DNA of 64,000 bases from positions 2,365,601 to 2,429,600 of the forward strand of contig NZ_LT630337.1 in the NCBI RefSeq assembly GCF_900117315.1, in the 5' to 3' direction. The notes below the pieces were generated by a model. It made no database searches. It was not told the DNA's origin and worked only from the letters and a program-made list of their open reading frames with translations. Each line of letters begins with the position of its first letter. Position 1 is the stretch's first letter. The DNA is from Bacillus massilinigeriensis. GTDB taxonomy: Bacteria; Bacillota; Bacilli; Bacillales; Cytobacillaceae. The position numbers were made by a program, and so were the translations under genes. Shown here in pieces: positions 51,810 through 62,502 of this stretch.

Positions 51810-52295
51810 TTATTGGTTTCCCTCTGCTAGATGAACCGCCTTTTTTTCCAATTTGTAAACCCACTTATAATATCCTAATAAGATCAAAAATAGGATTGGA
51901 TCAACTATGACGGCATACATAAGGTTCCACCATCCGTAATGAAAGTATCCCCAAGGCTCTGGCAATAATGCAATCCATTCGTATATTAAAATAGCGATTA
52001 CCCACAAGAACAAATACATTAGCTTTTTCCATCCACTAGACTTAAAAGGAAACCAATTAAGAAACAGCATATTCACTGGAGGAATGAGTAACATATGAGG
52101 GATCAGTCCCCTCCAATCGATTTCTTTTTCAAAATACCAATATCCGTGATATTTAAATTCAATCAAGACATCAAAAATGACCTGAAAGGCGACAGTAAAT
52201 GACCAAATGTGAACAATTAGATTTCCGGTTAAGTTTTTATTCGTTTTAAACGCAGCAAAATTAAAAATAATAACAGCAATTAGAAGTCCAATCAT
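51810..52295 (-). CDS. CBO0543-like membrane protein, first gene of duplicated module (copy 2)
   Basis: 161 aa from ATG 52295 (AAAGGA seven bases upstream); a longer frame to 52340 lacks such a site. Four or five membrane helices, with WYFEKEIDWRGLIPHMLLIP and VNMLFLNWFPF typical of CBO0543 proteins, and WGYFHYGWWNLMYA further on. Its size and central block match the protein at 9021-9509, and both precede a larger paralogous membrane gene. Function unknown; related genes are frequent next to sporulation or germination loci, but no such gene is here. Confidence 0.7.
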   Translation of the reverse strand: MIGLLIAVIIFNFAAFKTNKNLTGNLIVHIWSFTVAFQVIFDVLIEFKYHGYWYFEKEIDWRGLIPHMLLIPPVNMLFLNWFPFKSSGWKKLMYLFLWVIAILIYEWIALLPEPWGYFHYGWWNLMYAVIVDPILFLILLGYYKWVYKLEKKAVHLAEGNQ

Positions 52296-52362
52296 AGAAT
52301 TATCCTTTTTTAGGTTTAACTTTCCCAAATGAAACGACACTATACCCCTAATATGAATGAGC

Positions 52363-54089
52363 TTACTGAATCCAGAGCTTTCTTAGGTCTACATGGCCAT
52401 ATAATTGATAATGAACATCTTTAATCATTGGATGAAACATGCGATTCCGAAAAGGATGATGGGTAAAAATAAGCAAATGTTCATCACGTATGATATCCTC
52501 CACTCGATCAATCCATTTTTCCCTTGCATGAATGGTTTTTTCACTCTTCATTTCTTCCAGATACATTTCTATTGTTCTTAATTGCTTTTTTGGAAAGAAC
52601 CTTCGAAAAATTAATGATTCGTTTAGAAATGCACCAATAAAAGAAAGGTGAGTGTCTTCTGAAGCCACTTCCCCTAATGAAAGAAGATCCGCATCTTCTT
52701 GAAGCTCGGAGGAATATAAGTCCCCCATCTTAAATTCCTTTAGATTAAGTTGAAGTCCATATAATCTCGCTTTGTTTTGTAACCACGTACATTCTTCTCT
52801 TACTATCGGGCTATCTGGTATATATAGGTTAAGTGGCTCTCCTTGATATCCAGATTCATCCAGGTTCGCTTTGATTAAATAAGATAATTTCTTTTTGGGA
52901 ACCGATTTTTCAAGAAAAAAGCTTGACGCCTCTACTAAATCTACTCTCCCCAGGTCATTCCACATTTCCTGCATATCCAAAAGATGATAAATGGCCTGGC
53001 GAAAAGCATGTTGTTGGATAACTTTTGCTTATTAAAATTAAAAGCAAGAAAGCGAAAACCTGTCTCGTTTCTTTTCAATGCGTTCAGTTCTGAATGGTCC
53101 TCCGATTGGACAATATGAAACGTTTCCACTTGAAAGTCTTCTCTAGGTACCCTCCAAAATTCAATCTCATCTATAAACGGACGTTCTGAGAAATAATAAT
53201 CAAATGCTTCTAAAACAAACTTTTTTCCCGTCCGTTCTTTTAACTTAAATGGACCTGTTCCTATCCATTGATATTCATCAAATGGAACATCATCAGGAAG
53301 AATCGATAAATTTGGAATACTGATATAACGAAGGAAAAAAGAATTAGGCTTCTTTAATCGAAATTGGATCACATATCTAGTCGGGCAGTATATTTCCTGA
53401 ATATCTTGGACTAGCCAATAATAGGGTTGTGTCGGTTGGTTGAATCTTTCGAAAGAATACTTTACATCCTGACTTGTCATGATTCGTTGGTGGTGAAACA
53501 TCACTCCTTTACGCAAATAAAACGTCCATGTCTTTTCATCCTCACCTAATTCCCAATGATGGGCTAAATGGGGCCTAACTTCATCCACGCTAGAATCATA
53601 GACTGTGAGCGTATCACCTAAGTGTTTCAACAAAGATGACTCAAATGAGACGGAAGTATAGACTGGGTCCAATGTCGTAATATCACGCGTAATGATTACT
53701 CGCAATGAATCACGATTATCCGTATGGATGTGATGCCCAAATAACTTTTCAATTTCTAACCTAGCATTTGAAAACCATGATTTTGGAATTGGATATTGCA
53801 TTAACTGAAAGAGATCATCAAGCTGATCCCGTTGAACTAGGTTAGTAACCAACTCCTCGACCTCCGATTGAAATGATCTGTAAAAATGAATCTGTGATGA
53901 ATTCCCCCTCCCCTTTCCTGGAAAATATTCAATCAATCCAAGCTCTGAGAACCTTTTCAGCTTTCTCTTTATATTTTTTATCGTACAAAACCATATGGGC
54001 TCTAATTCATGTAGTTTAAAATGTACACGCAGATCTGCTTCCCTATGAAATAAATGAGCACGTAGCTGATAATAGGATAGGTCTTTCAT
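52363..54089 (-). pseudogene. SgrR-family transcriptional regulator with a one-base frameshift
   Basis: N-terminal HTH (residues 1-100, LKRFSELGLIEYFPGKGRGN) and an SBP_bac_5-type solute-binding domain (ITTLDPVYTSVSFES, DVKYSFERF) give the SgrR layout of about 575 residues. At the AAAA run (53002-53005, + strand) the frame breaks: upstream reads ...NNMLFARPF, but ...LFRQAIYHLLDMQEMW is expected and found one base shifted, continuing to 52363. One missing base explains it. The gene is divergent from an MFS exporter, a usual SgrR-SetA-like pairing. Probably non-functional, or a sequencing error. Confidence 0.8.
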
Positions 54090-54102
54090 CTAACTCCTCC
54101 TT

Positions 54103-54147
54103 AAAAGGGGACATTTCTAATTACATATTACCCTTTTTATCCCCTTT
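54103..54147. promoter_or_regulatory. Inverted repeat in the SgrR/MFS divergent promoter region
   Basis: AAAAGGGGA (54103-54111 region) and TCCCCTTTT (54139-54147 region) form a 9-bp inverted repeat between the divergent starts. It could be an operator for the SgrR-type protein; the spacing of about 27 bp is long for a single dimer. Confidence 0.35.
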
Positions 54148-54187
54148 TTTATAGATAAAATAGGAAGGGAAGGAAGGGGTTGGAAAG

Positions 54188-55450
54188 ATGTTAAAGGAAA
54201 TGCATCCTAATATACGCATTCGAATCTATATCTCATTTTTAAGTCGAGTGATTGGCTCCATGGTTTTTCCATTTATGGCGATTTATTTTACAAAGGAAAT
54301 TAATGCTACGGCTGCTGGCATTTTATTAATGATTCAAATTGGCATTCAATTTCTAGCCAGTCTATATGGGGGATTTCTAGCCGATACGAAGGGAAGAAAG
54401 AAAATGATGGTTTTAGGGGAGTGGTTAAAGGTTGTGGCATTCATTGGCATGATATTAGCAAATTCTCCTTGGTGGACCTCTCCTTGGCTCATGTTTTTCA
54501 TGTTGCTCCTTATGAGTATCTCAACTGGCTTCATTAATCCAGCAGCAGATGCGATGATGGTTGACGTTAGCACGAAAGAAACCCGAGCTTTCATGTATAC
54601 AATAAATTATTGGGCCGCAAACCTTTCACTGATGCTTGGTTTAATGGTAGGAGGGTGGCTATTTCAAACCAATTTTTTTGAGCTGTTGATTGCTTTATTA
54701 TTGATCTCTTTTATTACCTTATGGATGACTGCGACATTGATTCATGAAACCTATAAAATAAAACAAGAATCCCAAGTTCCGACTTTTGCTTTAAAACCCA
54801 TCTTCCAAAGCTATTGGTCGGTTATAAGAGATATTCCTTTTATTTTATTTACATTAGGTGGAATTGCCATTATGTCCATTGAATATCAGCGAAATAATTA
54901 TATCTCTATTAAATTAGCTGAGGAGTTTCATACCAGAATCGTATCATTCTTTGGAATGGGTCAATTTTCTTTGGATGGGGTCAGACTTTTAAGTATATTA
55001 ACGGTTGAAAATACGCTCTTTATCGTGTTATTTTCAACCGTGATCGCTCGATTTGTGAGAAAACAACAAAATGCAATAAAGCCAATAATGTATGTTGGGT
55101 TTCTCTTTTTCGGGCTAGGATATGCGATGATGGCGATTTCTAATCAGCTTTTCACTCTCTTTTTATCGGTGATTATTTTATCCATTGGAGAATTGCTTTA
55201 TGTCCCAACTAGACAAACCATTTTGGCTGAAATGATTGATGAGTCAAAAAGGGGTACCTATATGGCTTTTAATGGATTCATTTTTCAAATTGGAAAAATT
55301 ATTGGAAGTGCGTGCATTATTTTTGGAGAAGTCTTTCATGCCACTGGTATGGGTGTGTTGTATATGGCTTTTGCTGGATTAGGAATAGTACTATGTAGTA
55401 TGGGAACTAAAAGATTTGCTAAAAAGAATTTATCTATTCGATTGAGTTGA
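54188..55450 (+). CDS. MFS efflux transporter, DHA1 type
   Basis: 420 aa with 12 membrane segments. Motif A YGGFLADTKGRKKMMVLGEW after helix 2 and RQTILAEMIDESKRGTY in the second half resemble MdtH/YttB-like exporters. It faces the SgrR-type gene; in SgrR systems the neighbour exports sugars or drugs. ATG at 54188 with GGAAGGGG upstream. A terminator follows. Confidence 0.88.
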   Translation: MLKEMHPNIRIRIYISFLSRVIGSMVFPFMAIYFTKEINATAAGILLMIQIGIQFLASLYGGFLADTKGRKKMMVLGEWLKVVAFIGMILANSPWWTSPWLMFFMLLLMSISTGFINPAADAMMVDVSTKETRAFMYTINYWAANLSLMLGLMVGGWLFQTNFFELLIALLLISFITLWMTATLIHETYKIKQESQVPTFALKPIFQSYWSVIRDIPFILFTLGGIAIMSIEYQRNNYISIKLAEEFHTRIVSFFGMGQFSLDGVRLLSILTVENTLFIVLFSTVIARFVRKQQNAIKPIMYVGFLFFGLGYAMMAISNQLFTLFLSVIILSIGELLYVPTRQTILAEMIDESKRGTYMAFNGFIFQIGKIIGSACIIFGEVFHATGMGVLYMAFAGLGIVLCSMGTKRFAKKNLSIRLS

Positions 55451-55494
55451 GTATTGTTATAGTTTATAGGTTAGTCATTTTAAATTAAAGTGTA

Positions 55495-55548
55495 GGGGTT
55501 AAGAGGTGTCTGGTTAAAACTGACTGACATCTTTTGAGCCCCTTTTTT
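55495..55548 (+). terminator. Intrinsic terminator of the MFS gene
   Basis: Arms GGGGTTAAGAGGTGTC (55495-55510) and GACATCTTTTGAGCCCC (55526-55542), mostly paired, followed by T6. Confidence 0.8.
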
Positions 55549-55635
55549 ATTCATGGTAAGAACCAATCTGCTCCTATTTTCTTTGAGTTAGATTCAAATA
55601 GGATTACTAATATTTTAAAAATTTTAACTTTTCTG

Positions 55636-55664
55636 TTGACTTTGGCATTTAATCCCTTTATAGT
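55636..55664 (+). promoter_or_regulatory. Sigma-A promoter of metY
   Basis: TTGACT (55636-55641), 17-bp spacer and TATAGT (55659-55664), about 68 bp before the start codon. No S-box or T-box is seen in the short leader. Confidence 0.7.
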
Positions 55665-55719
55665 AAAAATCAAAGTTTATTATCCCTATCAATTTTGTAG
55701 GATTTAATAAACCAAATAA

Positions 55720-57045
<1,326 letters not shown>

Positions 57046-57101
57046 TAAGAACACTTTCTTAAAGATGTTTTGGGATTCATGAAAATAATAGTGATAAAAT
57101 T

Positions 57102-57138
57102 GAGGCTAGGTCGTTCTGTTTGGTAGACCTAGCCTTTT
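57102..57138 (+). terminator. Intrinsic terminator of metY
   Basis: Perfect 10-bp arms AGGCTAGGTC (57102-57111) and GACCTAGCCT (57125-57134) followed by T residues. Confidence 0.88.
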
Positions 57139-57439
57139 TACTAAAATACATTTATTAAAAAGGCAAAACTTATTTTTTTCTTTGGATACTCCAACTAATC
57201 TACTTCATGATAAAATATGTACTTTCGGTAATCTTGGAATTTCCCCTACTAATTGATCAGTTTGCTGGGAGAAAATTTTCACCTTTGTTTTAGCATAAAG
57301 TCATAAGGATATGTAAAAAATTGTTTGCTAACCTAAAAAAAGACTAATAATGGGATTTTCCAATTTGAAACTGACCAAAATTGGCCCTTTTTCATATATG
57401 TGGCAAAAAAATTGTTAAAAAGTTCTGAAGATAAAACGT
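57139..57439. other. Intergenic region between metY and CGCGA array 2
   Basis: AT-rich, no gene or recognised regulatory element seen. Confidence 0.5.
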
Positions 57440-57630
57440 TTATTCGCGAAATTATTATATTTATTCGCGAATTCCGAGATTTATTCGCGAAAACCAAATA
57501 TTTATTCGCGAAAAATGAAATTTATTCGCGAACCCTAATTTTATTCGCGAAAGGCTGTGGTTATTCGCGATTTTTCACTTTTATTCGCGAAAGGCTGTGG
57601 TTATTCGCGCTTTTTCACTTTTATTCGCAA
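57440..57630. repeat. CGCGA array 2: ten TTATTCGCGA motifs at 20-bp spacing
   Basis: Motif starts are 57440, 57461, 57481, 57502, 57522, 57541, 57561, 57581, 57601 and 57621, i.e. 19-21 bp apart. The last two have CGCGC and CGCAA. The bases between motifs vary, except that AAGGCTGTGG and TTTTTCACTT recur. Same core and period as array 1 at 47101. Confidence 0.9.
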
Positions 57631-57870
57631 ATATTTTCAGCTAAACAACACGCCACCCACTGCATATTTTCGATTAACATTCGCTTACGTGGAATATTTT
57701 CTGCTTACCCCTACCCGCCGCAAACCACTTCATATTTTCCCTATCGCTATTATTACCTATCTCCACGAAGCCCTCCAACCCTTCATAAGATTCTCAAATA
57801 CTAAGATTCACCTAATCCCAAGTCTTACTTTTTCCACTTACACAGATATTCACAAAAATGCCGTCCAATT
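57631..57870. other. Intergenic region right of CGCGA array 2
   Basis: No gene is supported; open frames that run through here start in the repeat array and lack ribosome sites. Confidence 0.5.
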
Positions 57871-57874
57871 TAAC

Positions 57875-57919
57875 AAAAAACCTTGAAGGAAATGAAATGA
57901 ATTCATCTCCCCAAGGTTT
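57875..57919 (-). terminator. Intrinsic terminator of the NiaP-like gene
   Basis: Arms AAACCTTG (57878-57885) and CAAGGTTT (57912-57919) with a T run on the minus strand, 17 bp past the stop. Confidence 0.75.
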
Positions 57920-57935
57920 CAATTCAAAACTAAAC

Positions 57936-59135
57936 TTAAGTTAACTCCGTTTTCATCGTCTCACGACCGAAGAAGGCTACGGCTAATACCCCTATCACAA
58001 TACTTACACAGAAGATTGCAAAAATGATACCGATGGAAATGCCACGCCCTACGAGGGAGCCGACAAGTAGTGGTCCAAGGATGCCACCTACCCTACCAAT
58101 TGCAGCGGCCATACCTGCTCCAGTTCCACGAATCACTGCAGGATACTGCTCTGGTGTATAGGCGTATAATGCACCCCAAGCACCGAGGTTGAAAAACGAT
58201 AAAAGTATACCAGAGCCGATAAGAATGGCTGTTGTTTCTGCATGTCCAAAAACAAGAGCTGATACTGCAGTTCCTAATAAGTATACAATAAGAACAAATT
58301 TTCGACCTACCCTTTCAATTAGCCATGCTGCAGTAAAATAGCCAGGTAATTGTGCAAGCGTCATAATTAGAACATACTCAAAGCTTTGGATCATACTAAA
58401 TCCCTTCATAACCATCACACTTGGTAACCAAAGGAACATGCCATAGTATGAGAAAACAACGGTAAACCAAACGACCCATAAAACAAAAGTTGAGCGAGAG
58501 TACTTTTTTGACCATACTTCTGTAATATTTTGAATCATTGTGCGCTTCTCCCCTTGTTTTGGCGAGAATGCAGGCGAATCTGGCAGTTTTAGTCTCAAGT
58601 AAAGGGCATAAAGCGCTGGAAGGGCACTAAGAATAAGGGCAATTCTCCATCCAAATGATGGAATGACAAAATATGAAATAATTGCAGAAAGCAACCAACC
58701 TACTGCCCAAAAACTTTCTAACAGAACAACAATTCTCCCACGGTCATTAGCAGGGACACTCTCTGAAACTAAAGTCGATGCAACGGGTAACTCTCCTCCA
58801 AGTCCCATTCCAATAATAAAACGTAAAACGAGGAAAATCCCTAGTGATGTTGTGAGCGCGGAAATTCCACTAGCTAGTGAAAACATGAGCAATGTAATGA
58901 CAAAAACATGCTTCCTTCCGATACGATCTGCCCATATTCCGAATAAAAATGCACCGACTGCCATTCCTATCGAATTCACACTGCCTATCCATCCCATCTC
59001 TGAAGGAGTTAAATTCCATTCTGTCTTTAATGCTGCTATAATAAAGGATAGCATTCCCACGTCCATCGCATCGAACATCCATCCGAACCCGGCGATTCCA
59101 AGCATTTTTCTTTGCGAAAATTGTTTACCAGTCAA
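57936..59135 (-). CDS. niaP: MFS transporter, NiaP/YceI-like (niacin-type)
   Basis: 399 aa, 12 helices. The N-terminus QFSQRKMLGIAGFGWMFDAM and the GMGLGGELPVASTLVSE, VVFSYYGMFLWLPSVM and LYAYTPEQYPAVIRGTG blocks closely match B. subtilis NiaP (YceI), which imports nicotinic acid. Related transporters take benzoate-type acids, so the symbol is by resemblance. TTG at 59135 has AAAGGAGG seven bases upstream; an upstream ATG at 59156 lacks one. Confidence 0.82.
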   Translation of the reverse strand: MTGKQFSQRKMLGIAGFGWMFDAMDVGMLSFIIAALKTEWNLTPSEMGWIGSVNSIGMAVGAFLFGIWADRIGRKHVFVITLLMFSLASGISALTTSLGIFLVLRFIIGMGLGGELPVASTLVSESVPANDRGRIVVLLESFWAVGWLLSAIISYFVIPSFGWRIALILSALPALYALYLRLKLPDSPAFSPKQGEKRTMIQNITEVWSKKYSRSTFVLWVVWFTVVFSYYGMFLWLPSVMVMKGFSMIQSFEYVLIMTLAQLPGYFTAAWLIERVGRKFVLIVYLLGTAVSALVFGHAETTAILIGSGILLSFFNLGAWGALYAYTPEQYPAVIRGTGAGMAAAIGRVGGILGPLLVGSLVGRGISIGIIFAIFCVSIVIGVLAVAFFGRETMKTELT

Positions 59136-59271
59136 ACTGATACCTCCTTTTCTCAATCGTCTAATGTCTTTACATCTGTCTTTACTTGTTTACTATAGAC
59201 GTATCCCTATTAAAACTCAAGAAAAATATATTTATTTTTTGGTATTTATTCTAAATGGAGGAACCGTAAAA

Positions 59272-60411
59272 TTGAAAAGAATTCTTCTTATTATTCTATT
59301 CCTGTTAGTTTTATATACCTCATGGCCATTAATTGAAAAGCAAATCAATCATTCAGATTACGCTCAGGATTATCAAACAATGAAGTCTGAGATAAACACC
59401 TTGATAGAGGATGCAAATCTGTCATCAGCAATCGAAACCATATCCCATTCCATTAGAGAAGTAATTCGCAAATTAGATGTTCCAATTGAAAATTTGGGAA
59501 AAGATGGCGATCAGCCCTTAAAGACAGTCGAAAAACCCAACTTAGAAACACCTGATCAACATGTATTTTCCATTCATAACATAGAGCTTGGGGATTCAAA
59601 CCTTGAGGTAGAAGAAGAAGTGGGGAAAGCAAAAAGAACCTCTTCTAATGAATACGGAACAAAATGGTATACGTATCATCAAGACTATCAAAACTTCATG
59701 ATGGTTTCACTTGATGAAAACGGAAAAGTAAATGGTTTGTTCACAAATCAAGACTTGATCTCCTCTTCTACTGGAATTAAACTCGGAACCTCCAAAAATA
59801 GCGTTAATAAAAATTTAGGCCAGCCAATTACTAAGATACGGAAAGGATTAACCTATTATCAAATAGATGGGAAACAAGAATATGACACGTACTTGTTGGA
59901 TGGAAGCTATATAACCATTTTTTATGACCAACACCAAAATAATACGGTCGACGCCATCCAAATCATCAAGGAAGAACTTGAAATGAATAAGGAAGGGTTT
60001 TATGGAAAAGCAACTAGCAAATTAAGAGAAGGTCTTGAGCTTCAGCTTTTTGACTTAACCAATGCGGCACGAGTCAAGCACGGTTTAAAGGCACTCACCT
60101 GGGATGATCAAGTAAAAGAAACTGCTAGAGACCATAGCAAGGATATGTCTGTAAACAATTATTTTAGCCATACGAATTTAGAAGGAGAATCACCTTTTGA
60201 TCGAATGGAGGAGGATCAAATCCGATATACTCTTGCAGGGGAGAATCTAGCATACGGCCAATTTAGCAGCATCTTTGCCCATGAAGGACTCATGAACTCT
60301 CTTGGTCATCGGAAAAATATTTTACAAAAAGATTTTCGGTATTTAGGAGTAGGCGTTGCTTTTAATAAAGAATCAATTCCTTATTACACTGAAAACTTTT
60401 ATACCAAATAA
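59272..60411 (+). CDS. CAP (SCP/PR1)-domain protein with CAP-associated N-terminal domain, YlbC-like
   Basis: 379 aa. A signal/anchor helix (MKRILLIILFLLVLYTSWPL) is followed by a linker, a CAP-associated domain (about residues 100-245, with IELGDSNLEVEEEVGKAKRT) and a C-terminal CAP domain (LFDLTNAARVKHGLKALTWD, SHTNLEGESPFDRM, AGENLAYG, HRKNILQKDFRYLGVGV) with the conserved His residues. Such proteins are exported and may act on the envelope; activity unknown. TTG at 59272 with GGAGG ten bases upstream; a longer frame back to 58663 is antisense to the niaP-like gene and rejected. Confidence 0.85.
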   Translation: MKRILLIILFLLVLYTSWPLIEKQINHSDYAQDYQTMKSEINTLIEDANLSSAIETISHSIREVIRKLDVPIENLGKDGDQPLKTVEKPNLETPDQHVFSIHNIELGDSNLEVEEEVGKAKRTSSNEYGTKWYTYHQDYQNFMMVSLDENGKVNGLFTNQDLISSSTGIKLGTSKNSVNKNLGQPITKIRKGLTYYQIDGKQEYDTYLLDGSYITIFYDQHQNNTVDAIQIIKEELEMNKEGFYGKATSKLREGLELQLFDLTNAARVKHGLKALTWDDQVKETARDHSKDMSVNNYFSHTNLEGESPFDRMEEDQIRYTLAGENLAYGQFSSIFAHEGLMNSLGHRKNILQKDFRYLGVGVAFNKESIPYYTENFYTK

Positions 60412-60431
60412 TTTTTTAGGAAAAATGAAAA

Positions 60432-60455
60432 AAGCGTCCAAAGCTGGACGCTTCT
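60432..60455 (+). terminator. Intrinsic terminator of the CAP-domain gene
   Basis: Perfect arms AAGCGTCCA (60432-60440) and TGGACGCTT (60445-60453); the T run is short. Confidence 0.65.
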
Positions 60456-60588
60456 AACATATATCTCAAACTTTTATGTCGCGCCGCCCTAAACGTAACG
60501 CCATAAATAGTTTAAGTCTCCCCCTGAATGAACCTTGGAATAACAGGTGTATGGTATACACTTGTTACTTCCCCCCATCTTGCAATTG

Positions 60589-61473
60589 TTAACAAACAAA
60601 TTTGATTTTCTTAGTTAACGAATTGATAAAGTGCGAAACCCCATCTTCCTTATTAGAAAGGGTTACCTCATCGCAGCAATTTTTTATTTCTTGATGAGCA
60701 TTCCCCATCGCAGCGCTTCTTCCCACAATTTTAAACATAGATAAATCATTTTCGCTGTCACCAATTGCAGCGGTATGTATGAGATCTATGTTTAGCTTCT
60801 TGGCAAGCAATTTTAATGCTTTCCCCTTTGAAACATTCCGATGTTGTATTTCAAAATTATTAATATGAGATTTTACAGCAGATAAACTATTGTATTGTTT
60901 GAATTTTTCCAAACCTTTAGATAACTTCTCTTTATCAAAAGAGTACGCAAGAATATTGAAAATGTCAATACTTTCACCTAAAAGTTCTTTGTGAGATTCA
61001 ATGAAGGAAAATCCTGTTTGACTATATTGCATTTGTGCAGCATTCTCCATCTCTACTAAACTGATTTCTGGATTAGCCTGGTGAACTTGCTCCATCTCAA
61101 AGGCTAATTGCTGAGGTCCATTCTTTGGAGAATATATGAATTCATTACTAGATACTTCATAATAGTAATTTTCTGTTTCAAGCCATTCCAAAATATCAAT
61201 CGCCTCTTGATGGTTGATTGAAACAGAATGATACAACTCTCCATTAGGTTGATGTATCGTAGCTCCATTTGCACTAATAATCCAAGTTTTGAAATCGGTA
61301 TCTTTTAATATAGCTTCAACATCAAAATGAGCCCGACCTGTTGCAACAACTATTTCAATTCCTTGTGCTTGTGCATTTTTAATTGCATCTAAATTCCTTT
61401 TGCTAATCTTTTTATCTTCATTCAATAATGTACCGTCTAAATCTACAGCAATTAGTTTTACCACATGATTCAT
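60589..61473 (-). CDS. Cof-type HAD phosphatase (HAD-IIB)
   Basis: 294 aa. HAD motif I AVDLDGTLLNEDKKIS, motif II VVATGRAH, motif III Lys in VSKGKALKLLA, and motif IV AAIGDSENDLSMF with the GRSAAMGNAH tail identify a Cof-type sugar-phosphate or cofactor phosphatase. Substrate not known. It is 9 bp downstream of a DeoR-type regulator gene, so the two are an operon; DeoR proteins often respond to phosphosugars, which fits. Confidence 0.9.
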   Translation of the reverse strand: MNHVVKLIAVDLDGTLLNEDKKISKRNLDAIKNAQAQGIEIVVATGRAHFDVEAILKDTDFKTWIISANGATIHQPNGELYHSVSINHQEAIDILEWLETENYYYEVSSNEFIYSPKNGPQQLAFEMEQVHQANPEISLVEMENAAQMQYSQTGFSFIESHKELLGESIDIFNILAYSFDKEKLSKGLEKFKQYNSLSAVKSHINNFEIQHRNVSKGKALKLLAKKLNIDLIHTAAIGDSENDLSMFKIVGRSAAMGNAHQEIKNCCDEVTLSNKEDGVSHFINSLTKKIKFVC

Positions 61474-61482
61474 CTCCTAATC

Positions 61483-62244
61483 TCAGGTGTTAGCTACTAT
61501 TAACTCAACATTGTATTTTATCAACAGGTCCATGAATTCATTTGAAGGTTCTCTATCTGTTATTAAGATATCTATCTCAGAAAGGCCAGCAAAACGAAAG
61601 TAGCCTGTATTTTCAAACTTTGTATGATCAGCTAGAACAAATACTTGTTTGGCTTGTTGTATTATTTTTCTTTTAACTACCCCGTCCTCTTCATGGGCAA
61701 TGGTTAATCCTTTTTCAGAAATGCCAACAACCCCTATAAAGGCTTTATCTACATTGTACTGGGAAAGAGTTTCCACAACGGTTGAACCATATAGAAAACG
61801 ATGCTCCTTTTCTAAAATCCCACCTAAAAGATGAATATTCACCTGAGGATTAGCGGATAATACTTCAGCCTGATTAATAGAATTTGTCAGAACAGTACAA
61901 TCCATGTTTTTGATTTGTTCCGCACAGGCTTGGACTGTAGTTGAGGCATCCAAAATGACCCGATCGCCCTCAGAAATTAAAGAAGCAGCTTTTTTCCCTA
62001 TAATTTTCTTTTCATTTGAAACGAATTTAAGACGGTTGGTGTAGTTCTTTATTTCTATTTTACTTTGTGGAAGAATTGCTCCTCCACGTGTACGTACTAT
62101 AGCTTTATTTTCTTCAAGCTTAACAAGGTCTCTTCTAGCTGTATCTCGTGATACATTTAGAAGCGAACAAATCTGTTCAACAGATATTCTTTGACTCTCC
62201 TTTAAATACTCTAATATGGCTAGTAACCTTTCCTCTTGATACAA
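61483..62244 (-). CDS. DeoR-family transcriptional regulator
   Basis: About 253 aa. N-terminal HTH (YQEERLLAILEYLKESQRIS, VSRDTARRDLVKLEE) and a DeoR sensor domain (DASTTVQACAEQIK, FIGVVGISEKGLT, ADHTKFENTGY). The native start is probably TTG at 62244 or 62247, just before YQEERL; the frame upstream to 62316 runs through a GGTGCC palindrome and is not family-like. It precedes a HAD phosphatase gene and probably controls it. Confidence 0.85.
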   Translation of the reverse strand: MYQEERLLAILEYLKESQRISVEQICSLLNVSRDTARRDLVKLEENKAIVRTRGGAILPQSKIEIKNYTNRLKFVSNEKKIIGKKAASLISEGDRVILDASTTVQACAEQIKNMDCTVLTNSINQAEVLSANPQVNIHLLGGILEKEHRFLYGSTVVETLSQYNVDKAFIGVVGISEKGLTIAHEEDGVVKRKIIQQAKQVFVLADHTKFENTGYFRFAGLSEIDILITDREPSNEFMDLLIKYNVELIVANT

Positions 62245-62284
62245 CAATCTCACCCATCCGGATGCCAAATACCATTTCCTGGAT

Positions 62285-62297
62285 GGTGCCTGGCACC
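62285..62297. repeat. GGTGCC/GGCACC palindrome, copy 1
   Basis: GGTGCC-T-GGCACC is a perfect palindrome around one base. It lies directly upstream of the DeoR gene start. A second, extended copy is at 62954-62981. Confidence 0.7.
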
Positions 62298-62419
62298 TAT
62301 TTTTAAGTAATTCCAATTACTTTTAAGTTTATGTAAGTAATTATAATGATTATTCGAATGGTTTTCAACATGTTTATGTTGTTTAATTAGATTTTTTTTG
62401 CTTTTTTCTTAAAATTTGA

Positions 62420-62475
62420 TTGACAGTAGGAAAATTCGACCATATATTGGTATTATTATAAGTTTGCATGCGAAC
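62420..62475 (+). promoter_or_regulatory. Promoter and possible operator of the MarR gene
   Basis: TTGACA (62420-62425), 17-bp spacer, TATATT (62443-62448). Just past the expected start of transcription lies the imperfect palindrome GTTTGCATGCGAAC (62462-62475), a plausible site for self-repression. Confidence 0.55.
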
Positions 62476-62502
62476 CTAATGGTGATGATAGGAGCATTTT
62501 TT

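Noticed and set aside
57400-57886. Plus-strand frames across the TTATTCGCGA array
   Set aside because: Repetitive translation of the array without a ribosome site or family resemblance.
58663-59271. N-terminal extension of the CAP-domain gene by 203 codons
   Set aside because: It is antisense to the niaP-like gene; the TTG at 59272 with GGAGG opens a normal signal peptide.
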